A DNA stretch of 64,000 nucleotides from Liolophura sinensis (taxonomy: Eukaryota; Mollusca; Polyplacophora; Chitonida; Chitonidae), in the NCBI RefSeq assembly GCF_032854445.1, contig NW_027018035.1, positions 1-64,000 on the forward strand, given 5' to 3'. This document shows positions 11,129 through 22,994 of the stretch, in pieces. The notes under the pieces are model-generated. The model did not search any database. It was not told the DNA's origin and saw only the letters and a list, made by a program, of their open reading frames with translations. Both the position numbers and the translations under genes were made by a program. The first letter of the stretch is position 1; the number at the start of each line of letters is the position of its first letter.

Positions 11129-14100
11129 CGCTTCCCTGTCCACGACTCCGTGTTTCCGTGGATGCCAGTGTTACTTGGTATCCAACAGAATATGATATCT
11201 TTACCTCTTTTAATTAGTTTTCCGTGTTTGGCTATTATTTCAAGTATCAATGAATTTTTAAATTTATTATTCTGCATCGCCAAAAGGCAAGACAGCGAGT
11301 TGCTACAAATCACTGCCCTCTGTGCATGTCCAGAGGAAACATATAAGCCTAGGAGTTTAGCTTTGGCCTCTGCAGAAAAGATAGGAGATGAAGGTGGCAG
11401 ACGAAGAGAAGTGACGCGCTGCTCTAAGACAGGAGCAGCCGCCACCGCAACCCTGTTCCCATCCTTCGACCCGTCAGTATATATAAATTTATCATCCATA
11501 TAATAAGCCTTGATTTCAGCAAAACTTTGCTGAATTATAAGAGGTATTTGTATATGATTTATTATATTTACATAGATCAAATATTAGTTTAGGTTGTGGG
11601 AGAAGCCATGGAGGAGACTCCGGAAAAGACACCGGAGCTATATCCTCCAGCTTTATGTTAGCTCCCACTACATGGTCCCGTATGCAAAGACCGAACAAAG
11701 GGATCTTGTTAGGACATATATTAAATTTATCTACATATAATGAATTGAAAACACAGTCGTAGGCAGGGTTTGTTGGATGTGCTTTAAGCTTTGTAGCATA
11801 TTGAAGGCTAAGTTTTATACGTCGGTGATATAAAGAAGGCTCATTTGCCTCCACGTATAAACTTTCTACTGGTGAGGTTCTAAAAGCACCAAGACTGAGC
11901 CTCGAACCTTGTTGATGAGCAGGGTCCAACATTTTAATATACTACTTCCTAACGGAACCGTAAATGATGGATCCATAATCCAATTTAGACCTCACCAAAG
12001 AACGATATAAACCAAATAAAACTGATCGGTGCTAGACACGACCATAATTATATTGAGAACCTTTGCACATTTAGCTTTAAGCATTTTTATATGAGGTATG
12101 AAAGATGGCTAACTATCAAATATTATACCTAAAAATTTTGTTTCCCCAACAATTTTAACCTGTTCATCACAAAAATTAAGCTCAGGGTCAAGATGAAATT
12201 TACGTATATTACAAAAGAGCATACCATTTTCAGTTGCCCATTTCTCGGTCTTAAATCTACAACTGGCGTTTAATGTTATTCATATTTTTAGCTTGGTAGA
12301 ATATAAGGAAATCATCAACGTATAAAGAACTCTCTGTGCCAGACGTCAATGTTTTTGCTAGGCTAAACAGAGTTGGTGATAGAATGCTGCCCTGGGGTAC
12401 ACCCATTTCCTTCTCATAAGAGTCAGAAAGAGTGGGACCCACCCGTACCTTAAACTGACGATCAGATCAGAATTGTGATGTAAATATTGGTAATCGACCT
12501 TTAACACCCATATCCGCGAGGTCTTTTGAAATACCATATTTCCATGTGGTGCCGTGGGCCTTTTCAAGGTCGAAAAATATGGACACCACATGTTCGTTAT
12601 TGATGAAGCCATCGCCAATAAAGGTTTTGAATCAAACAAGGCGATCATTATAGATCTACCTTGCTGAAAACCACATTGAATGTTAGATAAAAGCTTGTTG
12701 GTATCAAGAAACCAAACAAGTCTATCATTAATCATCCGCTCCACTATCATTAATCATCCGTTTCATAGTCTTACACACACAGCTGGTAAGAGCTATGGGA
12801 CCATTATTTGGATCAGTATGGATCTGGTACGATGCAAAAATTAACAGTTATCCAAATATCATTAAGCAAGTCCAAGAGAGTCCCCAGTGGATCAGGTGGT
12901 AAATGATTCAGAAACTTGTAATGCACGTTATCAGGACCTTTCTTAATTTCTTTCCTAAACCTTTAAGCTTCTACATCATGTTCCAGACCTTTGTTTTCGA
13001 CGACTTTTAGCTCTAAAATTACGAACGTGAGTGACTGAGTGCATGGGGTTTAACGTCGTACTCAACAATTTTCAGTCATATGACGACTGAAGGAATCCTT
13101 AGGGTGCATGTACGTGTAATGTGCCTCCTTGTTGCAGGACAGATTTCCACCGCTCTTTTATTTAGTGCTGCTTCACTGAGACGACTTACCGGAGGCAAAA
13201 AAGCCGCCCCATCCGAGCCATTATATTGATACGGGTCAACCAGTCGTTGTACTATCCCGTTCAAGTCTTAGGTGTTACTCGAACTTTACTTTCGGATTTT
13301 GGCGTTGCTTTCGGATTTTGGATTTTTCCAGGTCTTAGGGATAGTTCTATCGGCAGCTCGTGATACAAGCTCATTAAATTTTAATATAGGATCGTCTGCT
13401 GTATTGACAGTCTCTGGAGAGATATCAGCCTCACAGAACATCTTAAATGCGACCCAGTCTGCTTTATCGAATTTGCATCTAGCTACACACTCTAAAGAAT
13501 TAGAAGCGATATGCTCTACGATTAAAGGAAAATGGTCACTACCACAAAGATCGCCATGCACCTTCCAAGAAAAATCAAGGAGAAGTGATGGATCTGTGAT
13601 AGTGAGATCGATACCAGAATAAGCTCCATTACCCTTATGTAAAACGGTATTAGAACCATCACTGAAATAACACAGGTCCTCCTTCGATAAGAAGTCTTCC
13701 ACTATCTTGCCCTTATTATTTGTGTTATTACTGTCCAATAGGGGATTATGGGAATTGAAATCTCCCATAATTATAAACAATTTTGGCAATTGTTGTTGTA
13801 AATTATGTAACTGGAAAGGTGACAACTAAATGTTAGGAGGAATATACACGGAACATAATGCGATTGTTTCAGACAATGAAACACGGACGGCTACAGAGTG
13901 AAGCTCTGTATACAGAGCAACAGGGCTGTGAATAATATTTTCATGTATGAAGATCGAGGAGCCGCCTGCAGCTCGCTCTTCTTCATTTGAATAAATTCTA
14001 TATGATGAATAATTTTTCGGGGTTATTCATCTTTGTCAGACGTCTTCAAGTGAGTTTTCCTGAAGACAAAGGGCAATAGTAATTGAACTAGTTGTGTTAT

Positions 14101-14176
14101 TTCAATAAAATTCACCCTAAGACCTCGACAATTCCACTGTATAATTTTGTCAAAAGAAGACACTATGCAGGAAGGC
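11074..14176 (-). pseudogene. L4 ORF2 (EN-RT-RNase H), broken
   Basis: Going downstream in sense: EN residues reading MGDFNSHN, SGIDLTITDP and GSDHFPLI (13500-13770, all catalytic residues kept); linker interrupted by SINE2; RT with CGFQQGRS, motif B MGVPQGSILSPTLF (about 12370-12415) and an intact SLYVDDFLIFYQAKN (about 12280-12330); a connecting region (11516-11932) with PWLLPQPKLIFDLRKYN-type sequence; RNase H with YTDGSKDG, SAEAKAKLLGLY and WIPSNTGIHGNT (11130-11500). Frameshifts fall between motif A and motif B and at domain joins. In place of the usual TAATG the ORF2 start reads TAGTG (near 14176). Confidence 0.88.
13028..13268 (-). mobile_element. SINE2, 5'-truncated, inside L4
   Basis: Antisense SINE2 beginning with the tail complement (gtgagtgactgagtg), then the TTAACGTCGTACTCAA hairpin arm, the GGAATCCTTAGGGTGCATG and GTTGCAGGACAGATTTCC core, and ending at CTTAGGTGTTACTCGA. 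The tRNA-like head is missing. About 115 bp of LINE-A linker (the encoded NYRKAIKDRKKAERRFN region) is absent at this site, so insertion was accompanied or followed by a deletion. No clean target duplication is visible. Confidence 0.85.
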
Positions 14177-15355
14177 GTATGGAGGATTTATCTTTGTATC
14201 TGGACCGAGGACGACCCTTCCATGGAGATCGGCTTGAAGATCTCTCCGGTGCGGAGGATGTATCCATTACATCTGCATCTGATGCTGAAGAACAAACGAT
14301 CCAAACTGATTAAAAGTTTCGATAGGATCCGTAGTGGTCTTAGAGAGACGCTCTGTGGGGCCACTGTAATTATTAGTTATTAGTTTATTCTTACTTTGAG
14401 ATTTGTTTTTGTCATTATTTTTAGGGGAATTGGGCTGAGGTGGTTTACCATGGTTACTGTATTTACTGTTTTTATTTGTTTCGTTGAAGTAGTCTTGGTT
14501 TGGGAATTAAACGAAGGTTGAGTCGAAAGTTGCACAGAAAGATAACTAGGTTTGTAGTTTCTGATGGGCCAAGTCCAAGAGTTTTGAGTAGAAACAGTTG
14601 CTACTCTCTTGACCACATTGGCAAACGAAGTCTGTAAAGAAGTATCAGACAGTGAAGCTAACTTCCTGGCGTCCTGATAGGATATATTGTTTTTAATTTG
14701 ATAATTTGTTTTTCCTTAAGGAAAAGCGGGCAGTCCCTTGAGGAGGCCATGTGATCTCCTCTGCATTTGCAACACTTGATGGTTTCGACTGCAGCAAAAC
14801 AGTTATGATCTTCACTGCTGCTTCTGAAACAAATCAGTTTATTCCTACATTGGCCCTTACCGTGACCAAATCTTTGACAATTAAAACAACGTGTAGGTTT
14901 AGGAATATATAAACCCATAATAACCCCATACGGGCCAAAGTAGATATGAGACCGAAGTGAGGTAGTGTTAAAGGTCAGCAGGTGTGTATTAAGTTTAAGG
15001 AGGTTGCCAGATTTCCTCGTAATGAAGCGTTTCACTCTGGTAACACCCTGTGAATTTAGTTCTTGGCAGATTTCTAGGTCAGTTATATCGCCATCCCTGT
15101 CACGAAATATTCCCTGACAGCTGTTCAGGGAATGGTGAGGGAATGTGAAAACAGATGTATCAAATATTTTATTTAACTTAGGTAAATTCTTTGATAGTTG
15201 TTGCCAGAAAGATTCAATGAGAATGTCTCCAGATGTAAGTTTTTTTCACGTTTCGTGCAGTTTCAGCTGCGCCCTGGGGAGCCCTTTGCAGAAGAAACGA
15301 TTGAATTTTTGAAGCCGGCTTTTGTTCACAGGAGAACAACGAAAGCCGGCCAACT
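14174..15355 (-). pseudogene. L4 ORF1 (gag-like), broken
   Basis: Antisense gag-like gene. A 125-codon frame (14658-15035) carries KRFITRKSGNLLKLNTHLLTFN, an intact knuckle 1 (CFNCQRFGHGKGQC), a knuckle 2 with its second Cys changed to Ser (CFRSSSEDHN) and an intact knuckle 3 (CCKCRGDHMASSRDC). The first ~100 bases including the start codon are deleted, joining the 5'UTR to codon ~35. The C-terminus toward 14174 has frameshifts. Confidence 0.85.
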
Positions 15356-15377
15356 GTCCTGTTCATCATCAAAATTA

Positions 15378-15928
15378 TTATAAAATTCACCCAATACGTT
15401 TTCCACCCACCACGAAGTGCCAACAAGGGCGATGCCATAACCTGGGAACACCCAGCAGGAAAGACACCAAGGACTCCATACGAGGTATACTCGAACAGAT
15501 TGATTTATACCAAAGGTTAAATGCAGTCTACTCGATTGACCCATTAGCCACCGCCTCAAAGCACAGTCCCGCAAACGATATGTCAGAAAACATATCTTTT
15601 CTCTAAATGATGTGCTGATATGGAGAAAAGTTTGGGAGCACGCAGAGGCAAGACATAACCAAGTAAGGGCCTAAGTGACGTGTTGGGCGCGAGGATCTCG
15701 GAAGACCAACACGTCCTCAGCCGCCAGGATCCCGTCCTCGTAGATTACGGGTCGCAATCCACGGCAAACAGGTCGCTCCCGGTTGCCTCTCACACAACCG
15801 AGAAGATTTGAGCCTATTATATTCACCGGGTTCACACAGGAGAGCTCTAGGTTTGTCGACTTTTACGACAAGCTTGCCTAGAGGGCTCAGGTCCTATTCT
15901 TTATCACCCCGGAAACCCCACGGGGGCT
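15378..15928 (-). promoter_or_regulatory. LINE-A 5'UTR of L4
   Basis: Antisense 5'UTR closing L4 at its 5' terminus, which the target duplication fixes at 15928. In non-LTR elements this region usually carries the internal promoter; that role is inferred here, since I see no TATA box or initiator that I could defend. The conserved landmarks are the cccccgtggggtttccgg start and the cgagtagattga and caggttcaggcatcg blocks near ORF1. Confidence 0.7.
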
Positions 15929-15938
15929 ATGAGATCGA

Positions 15939-17380
15939 CAAATGGGCATCGAGTCTGAAACTGTCAGTACACATTATACGTTTCTTTTATAATAAACAGA
16001 AACTTCATCTTGACCGCAAGCTTAATTTTTGTGGTGAACAGATTAGGATTGGAGAAACAAAATTTTAGGTGTAATATTTAATAGTAAGCTGTCTTTAAGG
16101 CCTCGTATAAAAAGGCTCGAAGTTAAATGTTATTAGGGACGTGTCTAGCTCCAATTGGGTATGCTGACAGGCCAGTTTTACTTACCTTATATCGTTCTCT
16201 GGTGAGGTCTAAATTGGACCATGGGTCCATCATTTACGGTCCCGCTAGAAAGTCATACATTAAAATGTTGGATCATCCCCAAAGTTTGAGACTCAGCCTT
16301 GGTACATTTAAAACCTCACCAGTAGAGAGTTAAAACGTGGAGGCCAATGATCCTTCTACATATGCAGATAAATTTAATGTAAGTCCCAATAAGGTCTTTG
16401 TATACGGGAGCATATTGTGGAAGTAACATCAAGCTAGAGGAAAAATCTTCCAAAACCTAAATCGATATTTGATTTACGTAAATATGATAAATCCAATACA
16501 AATGCTCTTATGATTGAAAAAAGTTTTCCTGAACTTAAGGCTACTTATATGGATTGTCAGTTTTATATATCTGACGGATCAAAGGATGGGGACAGGGTTG
16601 CAGCTGTCATAGATTAGCGAGGGTCTGCTCTTTCTCTTCCATCCGCGTCTTCAATCTTTCCTGCCGAAGTCAGAACTATGCTCCTGGTCTTATATGTTTC
16701 CTCTGGGTGTGCCCATAAGGCCATGATATGCAGTGATTCTCTCTCCTGCTTTCTGGCAATTGAGAACAATAAATTTAAAAATCCATTAGTTTTTGAAATA
16801 ATAACCATGCATAGAAAACTGATTAAAACAGGTAAAGATATATTCTGTTGGAGGGGCTGCGAGGAATCTCTCACCATTACGCTTGATGTGAGTTCAGGCC
16901 GTAGTTGGGAAGGTGTGTCAACAACCTGCGGATGGTCGTGAGTTTTCCCCGGGCTGTGCCCGTTTTCCACCCACCATAATGCTAGCTGCCGTCGTATGTA
17001 ATATTCTTCAGTACACCAATCAAATAAATAAATAAATATATTCTGTTGGATAACAATATGGTATCCATGGAAACAGTCGTAAACAGGGAAGCGAAAGCTG
17101 CCCTATATAGCCTCGACACCTTTGGCAGGCTGAATAGGACATGCAGGTCCATAATAAACTGCATGCTATTCATCCTGTCATTGGCTACAATTGCGGAATG
17201 TTTTGTAGAGACCAAGTAGTTTTAACAAGGTGCTGTATTGGGCATTCTCGTCTAACACACAAGTGTGTTGGATATGGCATCAACTATATCGTGGTTGAGT
17301 GTGTAGACTTTGCCCATGTTCGGCAAAGATTCTTCAGAAATGTCACAAAATATTTGTGGACCATTGGCCTATACTATTAA
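15939..17380 (+). pseudogene. L3 ORF2, RT end, RNase H and C-terminus, broken
   Basis: Encodes the thumb/connection stretch LCSLIYRSLVRSKLDHGSIIYGPARKSYIKMLD-like (16127-16300), the RNase H start SDGSKDGDRVAA (about 16570-16605), a CSDSLSCFLAIENN segment (16730-16775), then IFCW interrupted by SINE1 at 16852. RNase H resumes after 17050, followed by RDQVVLTRCCIGHSRLTHKCVGYGI and VDFAHVRQRFF (17205-17340). Half of the C-terminal zinc finger is deleted. Multiple frame changes. Confidence 0.85.
16852..17035 (+). mobile_element. SINE1 in RNase H of L3, with 14-bp TSD
   Basis: SINE1 copy missing most of its tRNA-like head but retaining the TCTCACCATTACG..TGTGAGTTCA segment, the central CTGCGGATGGTCGTGAGTTT block and the AATAAATAAAT tail. 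It is flanked by ATATATTCTGTTGG at 16838-16851 and 17036-17049. It splits the RNase H codons for FCW and the following IPSHTGIHG-type segment of L3, so it inserted after L3. Confidence 0.9.
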
Positions 17381-17574
17381 ATATAAATTTTAATTGTCAT
17401 AAATATTTATAGATAAAAAGTTATATACATATAGATGTCGAAATGTTACAATATGCTGGTTTAACTGTTTTGTTCCCATCTGATTTTGAACATGTCCGAA
17501 CATTTTTGTTTCGTATTTGATGTTCCCGCTGCCATAACGGAAACATCAACTGCCTCGTGTTTTCACCTTATTCT

Positions 17575-17609
17575 CGCCACAATATGGCAGAAATATAGCC
17601 GAAGTGGCG
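17575..17609 (+). other. LINE-A 3' hairpin (candidate RT recognition element)
   Basis: The arms CGCCAC (17575-17580) and GTGGCG (17604-17609) pair; an inner GGC/GCC stem closes a nine-base loop (AGAAATATA here, TGAAATATT in other copies). TTAAACCATAA follows. The same structure occurs antisense at about 10455, 34331, 40013, 48565 and 61982, and in mutated form at 1195 and 42988. A role as the RNA site bound by ORF2 is inferred. Confidence 0.75.
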
Positions 17610-17821
17610 TTAAACCATAAGCATTTATTCACTCTAATTCACTAGAACGTGTATCTCGATAACATCATACCATAAAGAGAACAAATATTATTTCTCAAAT
17701 TTCGTTTGCGGGATTACGTTTGAGGGGGTTGGGGTATCCCAAGGGTCAGGCATCGCCCTAGCTGGCACTCCGTGGTGGGTGGGGGACACGTTGGTTGAAT
17801 TTTTAATATATATATATCTAT

Positions 17822-19227
17822 TATGACTTCAATAAAACTTCCGCCTAATGTCTCTAATATATCTATCCGATCTTCCTCTCAGCGGACTTCAGGTACTGAT
17901 AAAAAGAGGTAGTTGGAGGATTTGTCTCACCCGCTGGAAAATAGACAGGACAGTTTGCCGGCTTTTATCGTTCTCTCAACTAAAACTAAACAAAAGCCGA
18001 CCTCAAATTCATCCGTTTGTGTTAAAAAGGGCTCTAGGAGGCGCAGTAGGTACTTTGTCTCCGGATCGTAGGTTTTTCACGGATTTCATTCTCATTGTTT
18101 CCGGAGAGGGCAATCTAAGAATTTATTAGCTTTGAATAAAATAACTGGTATTCATGTGTATACATACCCTCATAATTCCCTGAACAGCTGTCGGAATTAT
18201 ACGTGAGAGGGATCAGGATATCATTGATTTATCAGAAGAGAAATCTGCACAGACCCCCCCCCCCCCTCCCCCTCCCACATTTCCCCTCCCACATTTCCCT
18301 AAACAACTGCTCGGGAATAATACGTGAAAGGGATGGAGATCTTAAAGATCTAATAGAGGAAGAAATCTGCGCAGAATTAAATTCACAGGGTGTTACCAAA
18401 GTGAAATACTTCACAACAAAGAAAAGCTGGTAGCATCCTGGAATAAAATACATACCTGCTGACTTTCAATAGTAAATCTCTTCCTGCGCATATTTACATT
18501 GGCCCATAAATGGGTTAATGTGGATTTATACATCCCAAACCCAACGCTGTGTTATAATTGCCAAAATTGTGGTGATGACAAGGGCCAGTGTAAAACTAAA
18601 CTGGTTTCCTTCCGATGAAGTAGTGAAGGTCATGATGGTTGCGCCTGTAGCAGCACAGTTGAGTGTTGGAATTGTGGTGGAGATCACATGGCCTTCTCTA
18701 ACGACTGTCCATTGTTCCTTAAGGAAAAGTAAATGATAAATTTAAAAACAATACATGGTATCAGGAGGCCCGCAAATTGGTCTCGCCTTCTAATACTTCA
18801 TTGCAGACATCATTTGCCAATGCGGTCAAGCGACTACCGTCTGTTGCTAATCAGACTTAATTAACTTGGCCCATTGGAAACGACAAGCCTACACTTATTT
18901 CTGTGAAACCTTCTGTTCAGCTTAGGCTAACTTCTTGTTCAACTCAATCCCAAAATGAAACTGAAAATCCTCAACGTAATAACGCAAAATTTAAGTCGGA
19001 AAGTAAGCCTCAAAAAATACATAAATGTAATAAACCTAGCGGCCCCACACAGCGTCCCTCTAAGGCCATTAGGCACCCTGTTCAAACTTTGAATAAGTTT
19101 GGATCGCTGGAGGACGTTGGCCCTTTGACATCGGACCCGCTCAGCCGAGATCTAATAGCCGATTTCCACGAGAGGGTCGTCCTCAGTCCAAACATATAAA
19201 CAAATCTCCTGTACGCCTCCCTCCATA
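17822..19227 (+). pseudogene. L5 ORF1 (gag-like), broken, with internal duplication
   Basis: Starts MTSIKLPPNVSNISIRSSSQRTSGTDKKR, then a stop. The segment encoding IIRERDGDLKDLIEEEICAEL is present twice (about 18195-18255 and 18325-18385), flanking a C-rich tract. Zinc-knuckle DNA is present near 18540-18740, but in a shifted frame. The C-terminal part (18903-19199) reads through 98 codons with KPSGPTQRPSKAIRHPVQT and FGSLEDVGP. It is a nucleic-acid-binding protein in live elements and is inactive here. Confidence 0.83.
18253..18300 (+). repeat. C-rich tract within L5 ORF1
   Basis: A run of about 14 C followed by ctcccc and two copies of a tcccacattt-type unit. It lies exactly between the two copies of the duplicated ORF1 segment and may be linked to the slippage or repair event that created the duplication. 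Confidence 0.8.
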
Positions 19228-21200
19228 ACGACAAAATTATACACTGGAATTCTCGAGGTCAAGGTAAATTTTATTGAAATAACATAGTTCAATCAGTAAA
19301 TCCTATTGCTTTTTGTCTTCAGGAAACTCACCTGAAGACATCTGACAAAGATAAAACTCTTAAAAATTATTCATTATACGGTACTTATTAAAATAAAGAA
19401 GAACGAGCTGCAGGCGGTGCTTCCATCTTCATCAATAACAATATTATTCACAGCCCTGTTTCTCTCTAGATACAGGGCTTCAGGCTGTTCAGGCTGTCCG
19501 TGTTTCACTATCTGAAACTATTACATTATGTTCGATGTATATACATCTGAACAATTTTTTGTCAGCTTTGCAGCTATATAATTTAAAGGAACAATTACCT
19601 AAGCCATTTAATCTAAGCCTGGGTCGATTCACAACTAAGACTTTGAAAGAGGAAGTTGCAACTTCCTCGCTTAACGTTCAGTACAACGACTGGCTTGGGC
19701 GGGGCGGCGTACTTGCGGCGTACTTGCCTTCAGAAAGGTGTCTCAGTGAGGCAGCACTACATAAAAGAGCAAGGCAATCCGTCCTGCAACAAGGAGGCAC
19801 AACAAATGCACTGTAATGATTCCTTTGTCGTTCTATGACTGAAAAATTGTCAAGTACGACGTTAAACCCTAAGCACTCATTCACTCAGCTAAGCCGTTTC
19901 TAATAATGGGAGATTTTAATTCCCATAGCCCCCCCATGGGGGAGTAATATCATAAATAATAAGGGCAAAATACTGGAAGACTTCTTATTTAAGGAGAAAC
20001 TGTGTTATTTCAGTGATGGTTCTAATACCTATTTATTTCCAGGTAATGGTACTTATCACTTCTCCCTGATTTTTCTTGGAAGGTGCATGATGATCTCTGT
20101 AGTAGTGACCATTGTTTTGTTATTCTCTAGAGCATATCACTTCAAATTTTTTAGAACGTGTAGATGGGTGGAAATTCGATAAAGTAAATTGGATCGCATT
20201 TGGGATGTTCTGTGAGGCTGATATCACCTCAGAGACTCTCAATGCAGCAGACGATCGTATATTAAAATTTAATGTCCTTGTTTTTTTCCAGGTGTTAGGT
20301 AAAGTTCTGTCGTAAATCCATAAAGGACCGCAAAAACGCTGAGCGCAGATTTAATCATTGCCCCACTGATTATAATTTAAACCAGGTTTGTATTTTTAGA
20401 GCCAAGTCTCGTCGATTATTCAAGTCCAAGAGACGATCTTGTCGGTGGAACTTCTTTTCAGGCATTACGTCAAAAACACGTATGCGGAAGGTCTGGAACA
20501 TGGTTTAGAAACTTAAGGGCAAAAATAATAAAGCAAAAATACATCATTTAAAAGATGGAGATAATATATTAACCTCTCCAACCAATATAGCAAATTAATT
20601 AGCAATTTCTAAGATATCTTCTGAGAATTATACTTCAGAATTCCAACACATTAAAAAGCAAGAGAAAATTCAATTGCCATTTTCTTCTAAAACTTTAGAA
20701 CATCATAGTCGCCCTTCTAATATCGATGAACTGAAATTGCAATAAAAAGGCACACAATACTGCTTGTGGTCATGATAACGTATATTATAAGTTTCTGAAC
20801 CGTTTTCCGCCTGAGCCACTTCGCGCTCTCTTGGACTTGCTTGGTGATATTTGGATAACTAATAATTTTCCACCCTCATGGAGAGTGGCGTGTATTATGC
20901 CGGTTCAAAAATCGGGTAAGGATCATACTGATCCGTCTAATTTCTGCCCCACAGCTCTTACCAGCCGTGTCTGTAAGGCTATGGAACAGATGATGAATGA
21001 TAGACTTGTTTGGCTTTTAAGGAGGTGTCGGATTGGGCATTCTTATCTGACCCACAATTTCATACCAGATGGGAGCAATGCTCCCGAGTATGTTGGATGT
21101 GCTGCACAATATGGCATCAAGCATATCCTGGTTGACTGTGGGCTTTGCTCATATTTGGCAAAGATTCTAATCAACTCTATATATGATTTATTTGAAAATG
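19228..21200 (+). pseudogene. L5 ORF2, EN, partial RT and C-terminus
   Basis: The start codon is lost (CCATAACGAC in place of TAATG). EN is recognisable as LQETHLKTSDKDK (about 19320) and MGDFNSH (19905-19925), split by SINE2 (19610-19888). The linker follows (20340-20560). RT reads WRVACIMPVQKSGKDHTDPSNF and RVCKAMEQMMNDRLVW (20880-21015). About 1.9 kb of RT, RNase H and the connecting region are deleted; the C-terminus resumes as RRCRIGHSYLTHNFIPDG with the finger CVGCAAQYGIKHILVDC intact (about 21088-21140). Confidence 0.85.
19610..19888 (+). mobile_element. SINE2 in EN of L5, with TSD
   Basis: Sense SINE2 lacking the tRNA head, flanked by CTAAGCC(A/G)TTT at 19599-19609 and 19889-19899. 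It contains the perfect 9-bp-arm inverted repeat GAGGAAGTT/AACTTCCTC (19649-19668), the core CAATCCGTCCTGCAACAAGG, the 3' module TGAAAAATTGTCAAGTACGACG, and a CACTCATTCACTCA tail. It interrupts the EN codons before MGDFNSH. Confidence 0.9.
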
Positions 21201-21344
21201 TCCACTCACCTAGTCAAGCTTGACATTGTATTCATCCATAGCTTAATGAATAACGTTCAAAAGTCACACTGATAGTAGTTTTCAATTATGTATTTAATGC
21301 ATAGGTGTTGAAATGTAAAAATTGTTTCATCGTACCCCGCCTTT

Positions 21345-21775
21345 CCCTCCTAATAGATTGACCCATGAGTTTATTGCCTCAAACGTAGTCCCGCAAAGGA
21401 AATTTGAGAAATAACATGTATGTTGTAGACTGTGAATTTGGGATCACGCTGAGGCAAGACATGACCAAGCCGATTGATCGGACAAAGCCCATAAGACCTC
21501 TCAGGTATCTCTCAAAGTAAGGACCAAGATAGACGAGATGTCTTGCAAGACCAACGCGCCCTCGGCCAAAAAGCTGCCGTCCTCGTAGATTACGGATCGC
21601 AACCCACGGTCAACACGTCGCTCCTCAGTTGCAGCTCACCCAAACCGAGAAGGTGTAGGCGTATTATATTCGCCGGACTCACAAGACAGAACTTTATTTT
21701 AGTCGCCTTATACGACAAGCTTGCGTGGAGGGCTGAGGTCCTATTCTTTTCGCCCCGGAGGCTCTGCGGGGGAAT
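21345..21775 (-). mobile_element. Solo antisense LINE-A 5'UTR (L6)
   Basis: About 430 bases of LINE-A 5'UTR in antisense, ending with the ccccggaggctctgcggggg terminus at about 21775. No ORF1 follows on its 3' side (21235-21345 is unassigned). It is more diverged than the other 5'UTRs. Solo 5' ends are not expected from ordinary 5'-truncated retrotransposition. Confidence 0.82.
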
Positions 21776-22849
21776 TCCTTTTGATGTATGCCTGATGGTA
21801 AAATCACATACATGAGGGAGAAAACATCCTTTTGGTTGCCATGCCCGGAGGCATCTCTTTCGAAGTTTGATGAACGTTGCTGATAGTTTAAACTTTTGGT
21901 TCAAGCACATGCTATTATAGCCACAGAAAGGTCAACAAAAATGTACACGTGCGAGAGCTGCATCACAAATGTCTAAAGGCCACAATTCAGCAGCATTTCA
22001 TGCTTTTAAATCCAGCTAAACTCCACAGAACTCAGTAAAGAACTACCCATATTTGTTTAAAATATATTTAAAAATCAACACAATATCGCCATTAATGTTG
22101 TTATATGTATGTTGAAGTACATGTATGTAACAATCTTGGGGCTAATATTACATTTGAAACGGCATGGATATACTCTTGTTCAAAGACTCACTACCTCCAC
22201 TGTAAACACTTTTTTACTTCCAAACATATTTAACCATATGACAAATTAAGCAGTTCACATTAATCAATGACACTCTAGCAAATCGTAGTCATAATGTTGC
22301 GGTAGCAATTGAACTTTACGACATCGTCGTTATTGCTTACCCGAAACATTGTAACCAAACAATAAATCCAAGAGTATATGCATCAGGCGGATTTTTACAT
22401 CCAAGAAATTAAATGGTCTTAATGTAATATTCACCAATTCTCAGTACGGATATTAAGGGATTTTTATAGATCGAGAAGAACATAATATAAATCTCAGCCT
22501 CCAATGTGTCACAATAAACACAAGTAATACATTCTTTATTAATCGTAATGTAACAATTTCAATAACATAAACTTGTAGAAGTTGGAAAGAAATGTGTATG
22601 TCATCATCATGCATCCAAGTATTTCCACAGAACGAAATGGGTAAGTGAAATGTTACTGCTCTTAAACACAGCCGTAACTTCCTTATCGCGGCAATATTTG
22701 ACACAATGTGTTGCTTATTACAACTTATGTTAGCTTACAGCTATATCCTGTTTATCAAAATGTCAGGAACACTTCGTTATTTAGGTGGTGTTTTGCTCTG
22801 TATTTGACCATGGCATTGCTTTCACAAATTACAAAAAGAATGATACAAA
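21776..22849. other. No gene recognised
   Basis: About 1.1 kb of AT-rich DNA without a LINE-A, SINE or Penelope match that I can see, and without a convincing exon. The frames here are short and lack motifs. Confidence 0.5.
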
Positions 22850-22994
22850 AAGTAAGTTAAAACTCAGTTAAAACTCGAAAACCAAAATATCTTAAAAATA
22901 GTACATCTAGAAATTTGTATGTATATAACTTTTTATCTGTAAATATTTATGTCAATTAAAATTATATTTTATGATATAGACCAATGGCCCTCAA

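Larger units (their letters stand above)
9804..15928 (-). mobile_element. LINE-A copy L4, near full length, inserted in L3
   Basis: The most complete antisense copy, with 3' end at 9804 (hairpin module and aataaatg-type tail) and 5' end at 15928 (agcccccgtggggtttcc in sense). It is flanked by the L3 duplication ATGAGATCGA. Order in sense: 5'UTR 15928-15378, ORF1, ORF2, 3'UTR. Internally it carries a tandem duplication of its 3' end (10427-11128), a SINE2 with an adjacent deletion (13028-13268), and a deletion of about 100 bp removing the ORF1 start. Without the duplication and the SINE it would be about 5.2 kb. Confidence 0.93.
15929..17645 (+). mobile_element. LINE-A copy L3, right part
   Basis: Continuation of L3 after the L4 insertion: RT C-terminus, connecting region, RNase H (interrupted by SINE1), C-terminal region and 3'UTR, ending in the hairpin (17575-17609), TTAAACCATAA and an irregular catttattcactctaattcac tail. 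L3 therefore spans 7135-17645 with 6.1 kb of nested LINE-A and a 0.2-kb SINE inside. Confidence 0.92.
17660..21235 (+). mobile_element. LINE-A copy L5
   Basis: Sense copy: truncated 5'UTR (17660-17821, with a shortened TA tract before the ATG), ORF1, ORF2 EN with an inserted SINE2, linker and RT, then an internal deletion joining the RT finger segment DRLVWL directly to the C-terminal RRCRIGHSYLTHNF (21016). It ends near 21235 without the terminal hairpin. Confidence 0.9.
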
